NCBI RefSeq assembly: GCF_023734095.1
Contig: NZ_AP024620.1
Coordinates: forward strand, 1,298,501 to 1,362,500
Source of the DNA: Moorella sp. Hama-1
GTDB taxonomy: Bacteria; Bacillota; DSM-521; Neomoorellales; Neomoorellaceae
Direction: 5' to 3'
DNA: 64,000 bases
Positions 8,586 to 16,665 of the stretch are shown here, piece by piece (the stretch's first letter is position 1; each line of letters starts with the position of its first letter). The notes beneath the pieces were generated by a model. It had not been told where the DNA came from. It saw nothing but the letters and a program-made list of their open reading frames with translations, and did not search any database. The position numbers and the translations under genes were made by a program.

Positions 8586-9290
8586 TTAAGATACAGGCAA
8601 ATGAATGCTGAAGCAACTCCCCTCCCCCACTTTACTTTTAACCTTTATTCTACCACCATGGCCGGCGATGATACGGTTACTCAAAGTCAGGCCCAGCCCG
8701 GTACCGTTTTCCTTGGTGGTATAAAAGGGTTCAAAAATTAGCTGGAGCTGTTCCGGGGGGATGCCGGGACCGGTATCGGCGATGGTAGTCACTATCTCCC
8801 GGTTCTCCTCGTCCAGGTAGGTAGTGACAGTTACTTTACCCCCTGGCCCGGCGGCCTGGAGGGCGTTGAAGATAAGGTTCAGGATGACCTGCTTGATCTG
8901 GGCGGGATCAAGGCACAGCAGGGGTAAGTCGGGGGCCAGGTGCTGTTCCAGCTTCACTTCATGCATAATGGCCTCCTGCTCGGCCAGGAGTAAAGCCTCG
9001 GCCACCAGCTGGTCGAAGGAGACAATTTGCAGCTGGGGCGGGGCTGGTTTCGACAAGGAAAGGAACTCCTTAATAATATTATTAATACGATCGAGTTCGT
9101 CTAACATGATGTCAAAGTATTCCTGTTCGGCTGCCTGGGGGTCGTACTTGCTCTGGAGTAACTGGAGAAATCCCCGGATAGAAGTCAGGGGATTACGGAT
9201 TTCGTGGGCCATACCGGCGGCCAGTTCGCCGATAATGGCCAGTTTTTCGGTCAGATAATCCCGGTCTTCCTCGGGAAAGGAATAAATCAT
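8586..9290 (-). CDS. Soluble sensor histidine kinase lacking a sensor domain
   Basis: About 234 residues with only a dimerisation/phosphoacceptor domain (GELAAGMAHEIRNPLTSIRG, phospho-His near residue 33) and an HATPase domain (N box IFNALQAAG, G1 DTGPGI, G2 GTGLGL). No membrane segment or PAS domain is present, so any signal must come from a partner. The sequence is like the catalytic core of sporulation-type (KinB/ResE-like) kinases. ATG 9290 is preferred with AGAGG upstream; a GTG at 9302 is possible. No response regulator is adjacent. It lies upstream of nrdJ on the same strand. Confidence 0.88.
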   Translation of the reverse strand: MIYSFPEEDRDYLTEKLAIIGELAAGMAHEIRNPLTSIRGFLQLLQSKYDPQAAEQEYFDIMLDELDRINNIIKEFLSLSKPAPPQLQIVSFDQLVAEALLLAEQEAIMHEVKLEQHLAPDLPLLCLDPAQIKQVILNLIFNALQAAGPGGKVTVTTYLDEENREIVTTIADTGPGIPPEQLQLIFEPFYTTKENGTGLGLTLSNRIIAGHGGRIKVKSKVGEGSCFSIHLPVS

Positions 9291-9368
9291 CGAGCCTCTC
9301 ACTCCCCGGAACTCGGCCTTACCGATATTAGTTCCACATAATGGTCGATTTTTCCTTCCCCTTCTCCC

Positions 9369-12095
9369 TTATTCGGGTAGATTTTGTCCCAGGTCGTGCA
9401 GGACCTGCCCTAGCTTCTTCAGGCTTTCGCCGTACCCGGCCCAGTCGCCCTGTTTTAACCTATCCTGGGCCTCGGTATAGAGACGATTGGCCTCTTTAAT
9501 AAGCCCGGACAGGTTGCCGGTGGCAGCCGCCCCGGCCGGGGCCGGAGCCTGTTGCTGGGTCGCCGGTGCCGGGGCACCGAAGATGGCCTTCAGGGCGTCG
9601 TTCAGGGTAGGGGCCATGACAATTTTTTCCCCGTAAGCGACGACTACCTGGCGGAGTTCCGGTAGCTTGCTTTCCTGGGCCTGGAGGAAGATGGGTTCAA
9701 TATAGAGGAGGGCACCCTTGATGGGGATCACCAGGAGGTTACCCCGGATCACCTGGGAACCGTGCTGGTCCCAAAGGGTCAACTGCTGGGAAATAGCTGG
9801 TTCCTGATCAATCCGCGCCTCGATCTGCATGGGACCATAAATAGCCCTATTTTTGGGGAACTGGTAAAGAAGCAACTGGCCGTAGTGGGGACCATCATTG
9901 CGGGCCACCAGCCAGGCAATCATATTCACCTTATTGGCCGGCGTAAAGGGGAGCATTAAAGTGTATTCCGCCTGCTTCTCCCCCGGCAAGCGCATTATAT
10001 TGTAGTAGGGCTCTATGGCCTGGCGCTTATCACCAACCATTTCCTCCGCTATATTCCAGGCATCCTCTTTGTTGTAAAAGAGCATGGGGTTTTCCATATG
10101 GTAATTGGTTAACATCCGCGCCTGGATAGTCAAAAGATACGGGGGATAGCGCAGGTGCTGCTGTAGTTCCGGCGGCATGGCTGCCAGGGGTTTAAAGACC
10201 CCGGGGAAGACCTTATTCAGGGTCTGGATCAAGGGATCCTGGGGGTCAACAATGTAGTAATCGACACTACCATTGTAAGCATCGATAACCACCTTGACGG
10301 CATTGCGGATATAATTGAAGCCATCCCGGGTGGGCTCGGAGTAGGGGTACATGTTAGTCAGGGTATAGGCATCCTGGATCCAGAAGAGACGGCCGCCGGC
10401 AACTACCAGGTAGGGATCACTATCATACTGCAAGTAAGGCATAATCTTGCGAGCCCGCTCCTGGATATTGCGATAAAATAGGATCTTGCTCTGGGGAGTT
10501 AGTTCACCGCTCATCAACAACCGGTAATCATGAAAGCGAAAGGCGAAGACCAGCCGCCGCCAGGGGTTGTTAATAGCTACTCCTCCCTGGCCCTGGTACC
10601 GGGTTTCGATAAAATTGTCTTCACTGGTAGAGGAATAGTCGAATTCGGCCGCCGTACCGCCGGTAAGGACATAATCGCCGGTCAGTTCACCAAAGTATAT
10701 CCGCGGTTCCTTGACCTGGAGACCGGCGCTACTGCGTAAAGGCAGATCGCCGGCGATAAACTCCGGCTGGCCACTGGGGGTGACGCTGTTGGCCGGGTTC
10801 ATGGCCAGGCCGTAACCATGGGTATAACGCATTTTCTCATTTATCCAGGTCCGGGCCCGGTCGGGCAGTTTGTTTTGATCCAGTTCCCGGGCCGCGAGCA
10901 TGACCTGGCGTTCCTGGCCACCGATGGTATAGCGGTCGACATCGATATCTTTAAAGCTATAGTAGGGGCGGATCTCCTGGAGCTGGCTGTAGGTTTGCTG
11001 CAGGGGGCGGTAGTCCCAGAGACGGATATTATCCAAGGTGACGGCTTCTTCCTGGAGGTTGGCCGGGGTGAGGTTATCCTGAGCCGGGTATTCCCTGGTT
11101 GTAATCTTGTCCAGGCCGTAGGCTCGGCGGGTGAAGTCAATATTGTAGCGCAGGTAGGGTTCTTCCCGGGCAAACTCATTAGGTTCAACCCGGAACTTCT
11201 GGAGTGCCAGGGGAATAACTACTACCAGCAGGGCGTAGGCCAGGACAAAGGTTATGACCCCGGTGCTAACCAGTTTCAGGTTGCGCCGGAAGGCGTTGAG
11301 GATAATAATCAAGCCGCAGGCCACGGCTACCCCGGCCAGGATATTATAGCCGGGCAGTAGGGCGTGGATGTCGGTATAACTGGCACCAAAGGCCACCCCC
11401 CGGGGGGAACGGACCAGGTCCAGGGCCTGCAGGCGGAACCCCCAGGCCTGAATCAGGAAAAACAAGGCTACCAGGGTGGAAAAGTGGACCAGGGGCCGGG
11501 AAAAATGGCCCCGCCGCAGGCCCAGGAGTTCCCGGGGGTTAAAAATCAGGTAGAAGCAACCGGTAACCAGGGCCGCCCCGACTACTGCCGTAATCAACAA
11601 GGTATAGAGAAAGTGATAAAAAGGCATGGTGAAGATATAAAAGCTGATATCCCGCCCGAAGAGGGGATCGGCAATACCAAAGGGAGTTGCCTGCAGGTAC
11701 TCCCGGACCGCCAGCCATTTACCGGCTGCCAGGGGGCTGAAAATCAGAGCTCCGAGGAGGCTCAGCAACAGGTACAGGATACCCAGGCGCCGGCCGGTAA
11801 TAAAGCGGTTGACCAGGTATTCTTTGAAGGTCCAGCTCTCCCTGTCGGCAGGGGTTGTTAAATTGAGGCCCCGGCGGGTAAAAAGGAGATTCAGGAAAAA
11901 GAAAAGGAAGAAAAAGATAGTTACTCCCAGCCGCAGTCCCAGGTCCGATAGCAATCGGGTAATTAAGACCTGGCGATAGCCTATGGTGGCAAACCAGTAC
12001 CAGTCGGCCAGGAAGTGGGAGCCCAGGTAAGCCACAAGCAGGACGCCAAGGAGGATAACTAAAAGGTATAGCCGTAAACGGTTGTAATATTTCAT
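9369..12095 (-). CDS. UPF0182-family membrane protein
   Basis: A 908-residue protein matching the length and layout of the UPF0182 family: about seven membrane segments in the first 310 residues (LYLLVILLGVLLVAYLGSHF, then several leucine-rich spans), then a large extracytoplasmic domain with the motifs NIDFTRRAYGL, RYTHGYGLAMNP and YLLTIQARM. An Ala/Pro-rich linker and a short helical tail end the protein. The family has no firmly established role. The gene is alone between the kinase and ddl. Confidence 0.9.
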   Translation of the reverse strand: MKYYNRLRLYLLVILLGVLLVAYLGSHFLADWYWFATIGYRQVLITRLLSDLGLRLGVTIFFFLFFFLNLLFTRRGLNLTTPADRESWTFKEYLVNRFITGRRLGILYLLLSLLGALIFSPLAAGKWLAVREYLQATPFGIADPLFGRDISFYIFTMPFYHFLYTLLITAVVGAALVTGCFYLIFNPRELLGLRRGHFSRPLVHFSTLVALFFLIQAWGFRLQALDLVRSPRGVAFGASYTDIHALLPGYNILAGVAVACGLIIILNAFRRNLKLVSTGVITFVLAYALLVVVIPLALQKFRVEPNEFAREEPYLRYNIDFTRRAYGLDKITTREYPAQDNLTPANLQEEAVTLDNIRLWDYRPLQQTYSQLQEIRPYYSFKDIDVDRYTIGGQERQVMLAARELDQNKLPDRARTWINEKMRYTHGYGLAMNPANSVTPSGQPEFIAGDLPLRSSAGLQVKEPRIYFGELTGDYVLTGGTAAEFDYSSTSEDNFIETRYQGQGGVAINNPWRRLVFAFRFHDYRLLMSGELTPQSKILFYRNIQERARKIMPYLQYDSDPYLVVAGGRLFWIQDAYTLTNMYPYSEPTRDGFNYIRNAVKVVIDAYNGSVDYYIVDPQDPLIQTLNKVFPGVFKPLAAMPPELQQHLRYPPYLLTIQARMLTNYHMENPMLFYNKEDAWNIAEEMVGDKRQAIEPYYNIMRLPGEKQAEYTLMLPFTPANKVNMIAWLVARNDGPHYGQLLLYQFPKNRAIYGPMQIEARIDQEPAISQQLTLWDQHGSQVIRGNLLVIPIKGALLYIEPIFLQAQESKLPELRQVVVAYGEKIVMAPTLNDALKAIFGAPAPATQQQAPAPAGAAATGNLSGLIKEANRLYTEAQDRLKQGDWAGYGESLKKLGQVLHDLGQNLPE

Positions 12096-12161
12096 TGTTT
12101 ATACCTCCTGCTGGTTGTCCTTAGTATTTCGCCACCGGCTGGAGGCATTCCTCCCTGGCCC

Positions 12162-12198
12162 ATAAAAATGCCCCGGCCGTAACTTGCGGGCCGGGGGC
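12162..12198 (-). terminator. Terminator downstream of ddl
   Basis: A 9-bp GC stem (GCCCCGGCC / GGCCGGGGGC) is followed on the minus strand by CATTTTTATG, directly past the ddl stop. Confidence 0.8.
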
Positions 12199-12211
12199 AA
12201 TCAGGATGCTT

Positions 12212-13141
12212 TTAAGGTTCCAGGGCCAGCTCTACTATCCTTTGGACCAGGGCCGGGAAATCCATCCCCGCGGCCCGGGCGGCGTCAGGTACCAGGCTGG
12301 TGGCCGTCATCCCGGGGACGCTGTTGACTTCGATTACCTGGGGCTCCTGTCCCCCGGCGACAATAAAGTCGACCCGGGCAAAGCCGCGGCAACCCAGGAG
12401 GGTATAGGTCTGGCCGGCCAGGGAGGTAGCTTTCTGGATAACGCCAGCCGGCAACCGGGGCGGGATCAGGTGATCACTCAGGCCAGGGGTGTATTTGGCA
12501 GTATAATCATAGAAACCGGTGTGGGAGACGATTTCAATCAGGGGCAGGACCTGTGGTTCCCGGTTGCCCAGGACGGCGGCGGTAATCTCCGGTCCGGCCA
12601 GGAAGGCCTCGGCCATGAAAGAGGGGTCGTATTGCAGCGCCCCGGTTATGGCCGGTTCCAGTTCTTTTTCCTCCCGGACAATAAAGGTGCCGATGGTAGA
12701 ACCCTGGGTCGGCGCCTTAATGACTAACGGTAGGCCCGGGTCTTTCAGAATGGCGGCTCTGATTTCCGCGCCGCTGGCGGCATACTGGTCGGCAGTCCAG
12801 CTTCTGAAGGCGGGCGTGGGAATGCCGGCCTGGCGGAGAAGCCTTTTGGTCATGATTTTATCCATGGTAATGGCGCTGGCCAGGACCCGGCTGCCGGTAT
12901 AGGGGATACCTAAAACCTCCAGTAAACCCTGGACGGAACCATCCTCCCCAGGTTTGCCGTGGAGGGCATTAAAGATTACATCGGGGACAAAATCCTTCAA
13001 CCTGGCGACCACCTCCCGGTCCAGGTCGATCTCCTTTACCTGGTGCCCCAGACCAGCCAGGGCTGCAGCCACAGCAGCACCGCTCTTTAAGGAAATCTCC
13101 CTTTCGGAAGACGGTCCACCCATCAGGACGGCAATTTTCAT
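12212..13141 (-). CDS. ddl: D-alanine--D-alanine ligase
   Basis: Joins two D-Ala with ATP for peptidoglycan precursor synthesis in the cytoplasm. The 309-residue protein has the ATP-grasp layout: N-terminal VLMGGPSSEREISLKSG, FNALHGKPGEDG near residue 57, the P-loop-like GSTIGTFIV near 146, and the C-terminal metal site ARVDFIV...VIEVNSVPGMT. The EVNSVPG segment is shortened by one residue class relative to the common EVNTLPGMT, but the ligands E and N are kept. It starts 3 bases after the PHP gene, so the two are cotranscribed. Confidence 0.94.
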   Translation of the reverse strand: MKIAVLMGGPSSEREISLKSGAAVAAALAGLGHQVKEIDLDREVVARLKDFVPDVIFNALHGKPGEDGSVQGLLEVLGIPYTGSRVLASAITMDKIMTKRLLRQAGIPTPAFRSWTADQYAASGAEIRAAILKDPGLPLVIKAPTQGSTIGTFIVREEKELEPAITGALQYDPSFMAEAFLAGPEITAAVLGNREPQVLPLIEIVSHTGFYDYTAKYTPGLSDHLIPPRLPAGVIQKATSLAGQTYTLLGCRGFARVDFIVAGGQEPQVIEVNSVPGMTATSLVPDAARAAGMDFPALVQRIVELALEP

Positions 13142-13144
13142 AAC

Positions 13145-14005
13145 TCAGATTGGAGCCTCCTCGGTGAATACATTTGTTAAATGGTTTTTTAACCTGGCCA
13201 GCATACCGGCCGTGATGCCGGCGGCCCCCATCTTTACCGGGGCATAAAGGCCGTGAAAATCAGTACCCCCGGTCATCAGGAGGTGCCTTTCCCTGGCCAG
13301 GTGGTAGAAATACTGGATGAATTCCCTACGGTTACTCCCTAGATAATAATAGAAGACCTCCAGGCCGTCAATGCCCTTTTCCAGGGCGGCCGCCAGCAGC
13401 CGGGTATCCCTGATGAGGCCCGGATGGGCTAGAACAGCTATACCGCCGGTATTATGGATGAGTTCAATAGCCCGGGGCAAGGGGTTACCTTCATAGGGAA
13501 TATAGGCCAGTCCTCCGGGGGCCAGGTAGCGCCGGAGAAACTCAACGGCTTCTTCCTGACCGGCGATATAGCCGTTATGGCGCAGGACCTGGAGGAGATG
13601 GTTTTTCCCCATTACCCCCCCGGGGGGAATAAGGGCCCGCACCTGTTCCCAGCTGATATTAAAACCCAGACTTTGCAGGCGCTGGATGATCCGGCGGGAT
13701 ATTAATTCCCGTTCCTGGCAGATGGTCTCCAGGGCTGCTATCAGGGCCGGAGCAAAGGGATCAAAACCGTACCCCAGGAGATGGATTTCCTGGCCGCCGA
13801 TACTTGTTACCATTTCCAGGCCGGGCAGGAGTTCCAGGTTGAGTTCCCGGGCGTATTTATATACCTGACAGTAACCGGCTACACTTTCATGATCGGTTAG
13901 ACTGAGGGCTTTGAGGCCTATCCGTTTAGCCTGTTCCAGGGTTTCTGCCGGCGGCGTGCTACCATCCGAGGCCAGGGTATGAATATGAAGATCGGCATAG
14001 ACCAA
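13145..14005 (-). CDS. PHP-domain phosphoesterase
   Basis: About 286 residues with the metal-binding PHP motifs: DLHIHTLASDG at the N-terminus, LTDHESVAGY, PGLEM, LAHPG near residue 195 and GGTDFHG near 250. Relatives hydrolyse nucleoside 3',5'-bisphosphates or short RNA 5' ends. The start is taken as TTG 14005, spaced 7 bases from GAGG; a GTG at 14014 overlaps that site and is less likely. It forms a unit with ddl (3-base gap). The 210-base region upstream up to tRNA-Trp can fold and is discussed as a finding. Confidence 0.85.
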   Translation of the reverse strand: MVYADLHIHTLASDGSTPPAETLEQAKRIGLKALSLTDHESVAGYCQVYKYARELNLELLPGLEMVTSIGGQEIHLLGYGFDPFAPALIAALETICQERELISRRIIQRLQSLGFNISWEQVRALIPPGGVMGKNHLLQVLRHNGYIAGQEEAVEFLRRYLAPGGLAYIPYEGNPLPRAIELIHNTGGIAVLAHPGLIRDTRLLAAALEKGIDGLEVFYYYLGSNRREFIQYFYHLARERHLLMTGGTDFHGLYAPVKMGAAGITAGMLARLKNHLTNVFTEEAPI

Positions 14006-14174
14006 AGACAACACCTCGAGTAAGGGGACACTACATTTATATTCGGCTTAGATAGAAAGAAACCTGCTGGAAAATAAAAAGCGCCCCGGCGGCACAGGAT
14101 GTATAGCCCCAGTCCTACAGGTGCCCTTTCGCCGAGCTGAGGTCCCGGCTCCGGACAAACCATTGATCGGCCTC

Positions 14175-14203
14175 TTGACTCCGAGCCCGAAAATGGCTAT
14201 AAT
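14175..14203 (+). promoter_or_regulatory. Promoter of tRNA-Trp
   Basis: TTGACT (14175-14180), 17-base spacer, TATAAT (14198-14203); the tRNA starts 12 bases later. Nearly perfect sigma-A promoter. Confidence 0.85.
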
Positions 14204-14214
14204 AAAGGTGCTGT

Positions 14215-14290
14215 AGGGGTGTAGCTCAACTGGTAGAGTAGCGGTCTCCAAAACCGTTGGTTGCGGGTTCGAGCCCTGCCACCCCTGCCA
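14215..14290 (+). tRNA. tRNA-Trp (anticodon CCA)
   Basis: Acceptor AGGGGTG pairs with CACCCCT; D arm GCTCAACTGGTAGAGT; anticodon stem GCGGT/ACCGT (one G-T pair) around CTCCAAA gives anticodon CCA; T arm GCGGG-TTCGAGC-CCTGC; discriminator G and encoded CCA. It stands alone between its promoter and a strong terminator. Confidence 0.96.
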
Positions 14291-14293
14291 TTG

Positions 14294-14323
14294 ACCGGCG
14301 AAGCGCCGGTTTTTATTTTTTTA
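14294..14323 (+). terminator. Terminator of tRNA-Trp
   Basis: Stem ACCGGCG / CGCCGGT with a 3-base loop, then TTTTATTTTTTT, beginning 4 bases after the CCA end. Confidence 0.92.
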
Positions 14324-14325
14324 TC

Positions 14326-14356
14326 GAAAAAGGACCCCCTCCTGGGAGAGGGTCCC
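14326..14356 (-). terminator. Terminator of the EF-G-like gene
   Basis: On the minus strand GGACCC...GGGTCC forms a stem followed by TTTTTCG, about 75 bases beyond the stop of the EF-G paralogue and back-to-back with the tRNA-Trp terminator. Confidence 0.8.
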
Positions 14357-14428
14357 CAAAGAACGCTCCTTGTTCCTGGCTTACCGCAGTGGGTGTAGCG
14401 AAACCAGCCGGTATTATGCTTTCTAAAA

Positions 14429-16471
14429 CTACGCCTCTTTCTTAGCCCTGGCCTGCTGGATGATCTTCTCAGCAATGCTGGCCGGGACCTCTTCGTATTG
14501 GGCGAAGTCCATTTTGAAGTGGCCGCGGGCCTGGGTGATGGATTTCAAATCAATGGCGTAACGGTACATCTCGGCCAGGGGTACCTGGGCGCGGATAACC
14601 TGGTTTTTACCCTGGGGTTCCATACCCAGGATACGACCGCGACGGCTGTTCAAGTCACCCATGATATCGCCCATGAACTGTTCCGGTACCGTTATCTCCA
14701 CGTTCATGATGGGCTCCAGCAGCACCGGCTTGGCCTGCTCCACAGCTTTACGAAAAGCCAGGCTCGCGGCAACCTTGAAGGCCATTTCCGAGGAGTCTAC
14801 CGGGTGGTAGGAACCGTCGGCCAGGTTAACCTTGATATTGGTTACCGGGTAGCCAGCCAGGATACCCTCCTGCATGGCTTCCCTGATGCCCTTTTCTACT
14901 GCCGGGATATACTGGCGCGGTACGGCCCCGCCGAAGATACTCTCGGTGAACTCAAAGTCCTGCTCTGGCAAGGGTGCCATGTCAATAAAGACATGGCCGT
15001 ACTGGCCGTGACCCCCGGTTTGTTTTTTATGCTTACCTTCAATATGATTGACGGCAGCACGGATAGTTTCCCGGTAAGGCACGGTGGGGGTGCTCATTTC
15101 GACTTCGACGCCGAATTTCCGCTGCAGCCGTTCCAGGGTAATATCCAGGTGGGATTCACCCATCCCAGTAAGGATGGTTTCCCTGGTCTCGGTATTCTTG
15201 CTCAAGCGGAGGGTCGGGTCTTCCTCCAGCAATCGTGCCAGGGCATTGCTGAGTTTATCCTCATCACCCTTGCTCTTCGGTTTGATAGCAACCGGCAGGG
15301 TAGGCTCCGGAAAATCGATGCCCTCCAGGCGTACCGGGGCGGCTTTGCTGGTAAGGGTGTCGCCGGTGGTGGTAACCTGGAGTTTGGCTATGGAGCCGAT
15401 GTCCCCTGGTTGCATCTCCGTCACCGGCAGCTGGTTTTTCCCCTGGAGGGAAAAGAGCTGGCCGATTTTTTCTTCGCTTTCCCGGTTAACGTTGTAAACT
15501 GTGGAGTCGGATTTCAGAATGCCGCTATATACCCGGAACATACTTAATTTGCCGACATAGGGATCGGCGATGGTTTTAAATACCAGGGCCGCCAGTTTCT
15601 CCTGCGCCAGGGCGGCGACGTCTTTGCCGGCTGTATCCACGGGTGAAGGCAGGTAATTAATAATATAGTCCAGAACAGGCCGGACGGCCATATTCCTCAG
15701 GGCTGAACCACAGAGCACGGGGATGACCTTGCCGGCAGCCACGGCTTTTTTCAGGCCGGCGCGGATTTCGGCAGCGCTGAGCTCTTCGCCGTCCAGGTAT
15801 TTCATTAACAGATCATCATCGCCCTCGGCGGCGGCTTCCACCAGGGCTTCCCGCAGGCTGGCCACCTCGTCGGCATACTCTGCCGGGACTGGCCCCTCCT
15901 TTTCATTACCATTATCATAGGTAAAGGCCTTCTGGCTGAGGAGATCAATAACGCCGGCAAAGCTTTCCGCTGCTCCCATGGGTAACTGCACGGGAACGAT
16001 ATGCCCGCTCAGCTGCTCCCGCATGGAATCCACGGCTTTGTGGAAATTGGCATTCTCCCGGTCCATCTTATTTACATAAGCAATCCGGGGCAGTTGGCGC
16101 TTATCGGCCTCTTCCCAGACCACTTCCGTCTGGACCTCGACCCCGGCCACGGCGCTTACTACCACCAGCAAACTATCTACTACTCGTAAAGCACCTATCA
16201 CATCGCCAAAGAAGTCACTGTAACCGGGGGTATCCAGCAGGTTTATCTTATGATCCTCCCACTCGGCTACGGCCAGGGAGGAATTGGTCGTCACCTTGCG
16301 TTTAATCTCTTCGGGAAGGTAGTCGGTTACTGTATTGCCCTCATCGACGCGTCCCAGGCGCTTGGTAGCTCCGGCATTATACAGCAGGGCCTCGGTAAGA
16401 CTGGTCTTGCCGGCACCGCCGTGGGCGGCAATAGCTACGTTACGGATACTGCTACTGGGGTAAACCTTCAT
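14429..16471 (-). CDS. EF-G-like translation GTPase (second-type FusA)
   Basis: A 680-residue protein with all EF-G domains. The GTPase motifs are AHGGAGKTSLTEA (G1), DTPGYSDFFG (G3) and NKMDREN (G4). The G1 loop differs from the AHIDAGKTTTTE of the canonical factor, which marks this as the paralogous EF-G-like group found in Firmicutes and Actinobacteria rather than the main elongation factor. No tuf or ribosomal protein genes are adjacent, which agrees. The role of these paralogues (ribosome recycling, stress or translocation variants) is not settled. Start ATG 16471 has GGAGGGT upstream. Confidence 0.9.
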   Translation of the reverse strand: MKVYPSSSIRNVAIAAHGGAGKTSLTEALLYNAGATKRLGRVDEGNTVTDYLPEEIKRKVTTNSSLAVAEWEDHKINLLDTPGYSDFFGDVIGALRVVDSLLVVVSAVAGVEVQTEVVWEEADKRQLPRIAYVNKMDRENANFHKAVDSMREQLSGHIVPVQLPMGAAESFAGVIDLLSQKAFTYDNGNEKEGPVPAEYADEVASLREALVEAAAEGDDDLLMKYLDGEELSAAEIRAGLKKAVAAGKVIPVLCGSALRNMAVRPVLDYIINYLPSPVDTAGKDVAALAQEKLAALVFKTIADPYVGKLSMFRVYSGILKSDSTVYNVNRESEEKIGQLFSLQGKNQLPVTEMQPGDIGSIAKLQVTTTGDTLTSKAAPVRLEGIDFPEPTLPVAIKPKSKGDEDKLSNALARLLEEDPTLRLSKNTETRETILTGMGESHLDITLERLQRKFGVEVEMSTPTVPYRETIRAAVNHIEGKHKKQTGGHGQYGHVFIDMAPLPEQDFEFTESIFGGAVPRQYIPAVEKGIREAMQEGILAGYPVTNIKVNLADGSYHPVDSSEMAFKVAASLAFRKAVEQAKPVLLEPIMNVEITVPEQFMGDIMGDLNSRRGRILGMEPQGKNQVIRAQVPLAEMYRYAIDLKSITQARGHFKMDFAQYEEVPASIAEKIIQQARAKKEA

Positions 16472-16665
16472 TAAAATTAACCCTCCTCATCCTTCTTCAG
16501 TTAACAAAAACTTAATCTAATAGGTTATATATTTGCCTTCCCTTCGAAAAAATCCTCTTTTTCCCGCGAAATATTTTTACCGTTTTAGTTTCTACTTTTC
16601 CCCAGAACTGGTTCTTCTAAACATCGCCTGGCCGGCATAAGCATAATAGGACGAGGGGTGAAACT

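Noticed and set aside
12519-12902. Search for CRISPR arrays, insertion sequences, phage genes or attachment sites over the whole window
   Set aside because: No regularly spaced 25-40 bp repeats, transposase or integrase motifs were seen. The only mobile-type items are the nrdJ intein and the intergenic repeat family.
16560-16665. Sporulation sigma promoter upstream of the flippase gene (GCATAAGCATAATA)
   Set aside because: The CATA elements are only 8 bases apart, which does not fit sigma-E or sigma-K spacing.
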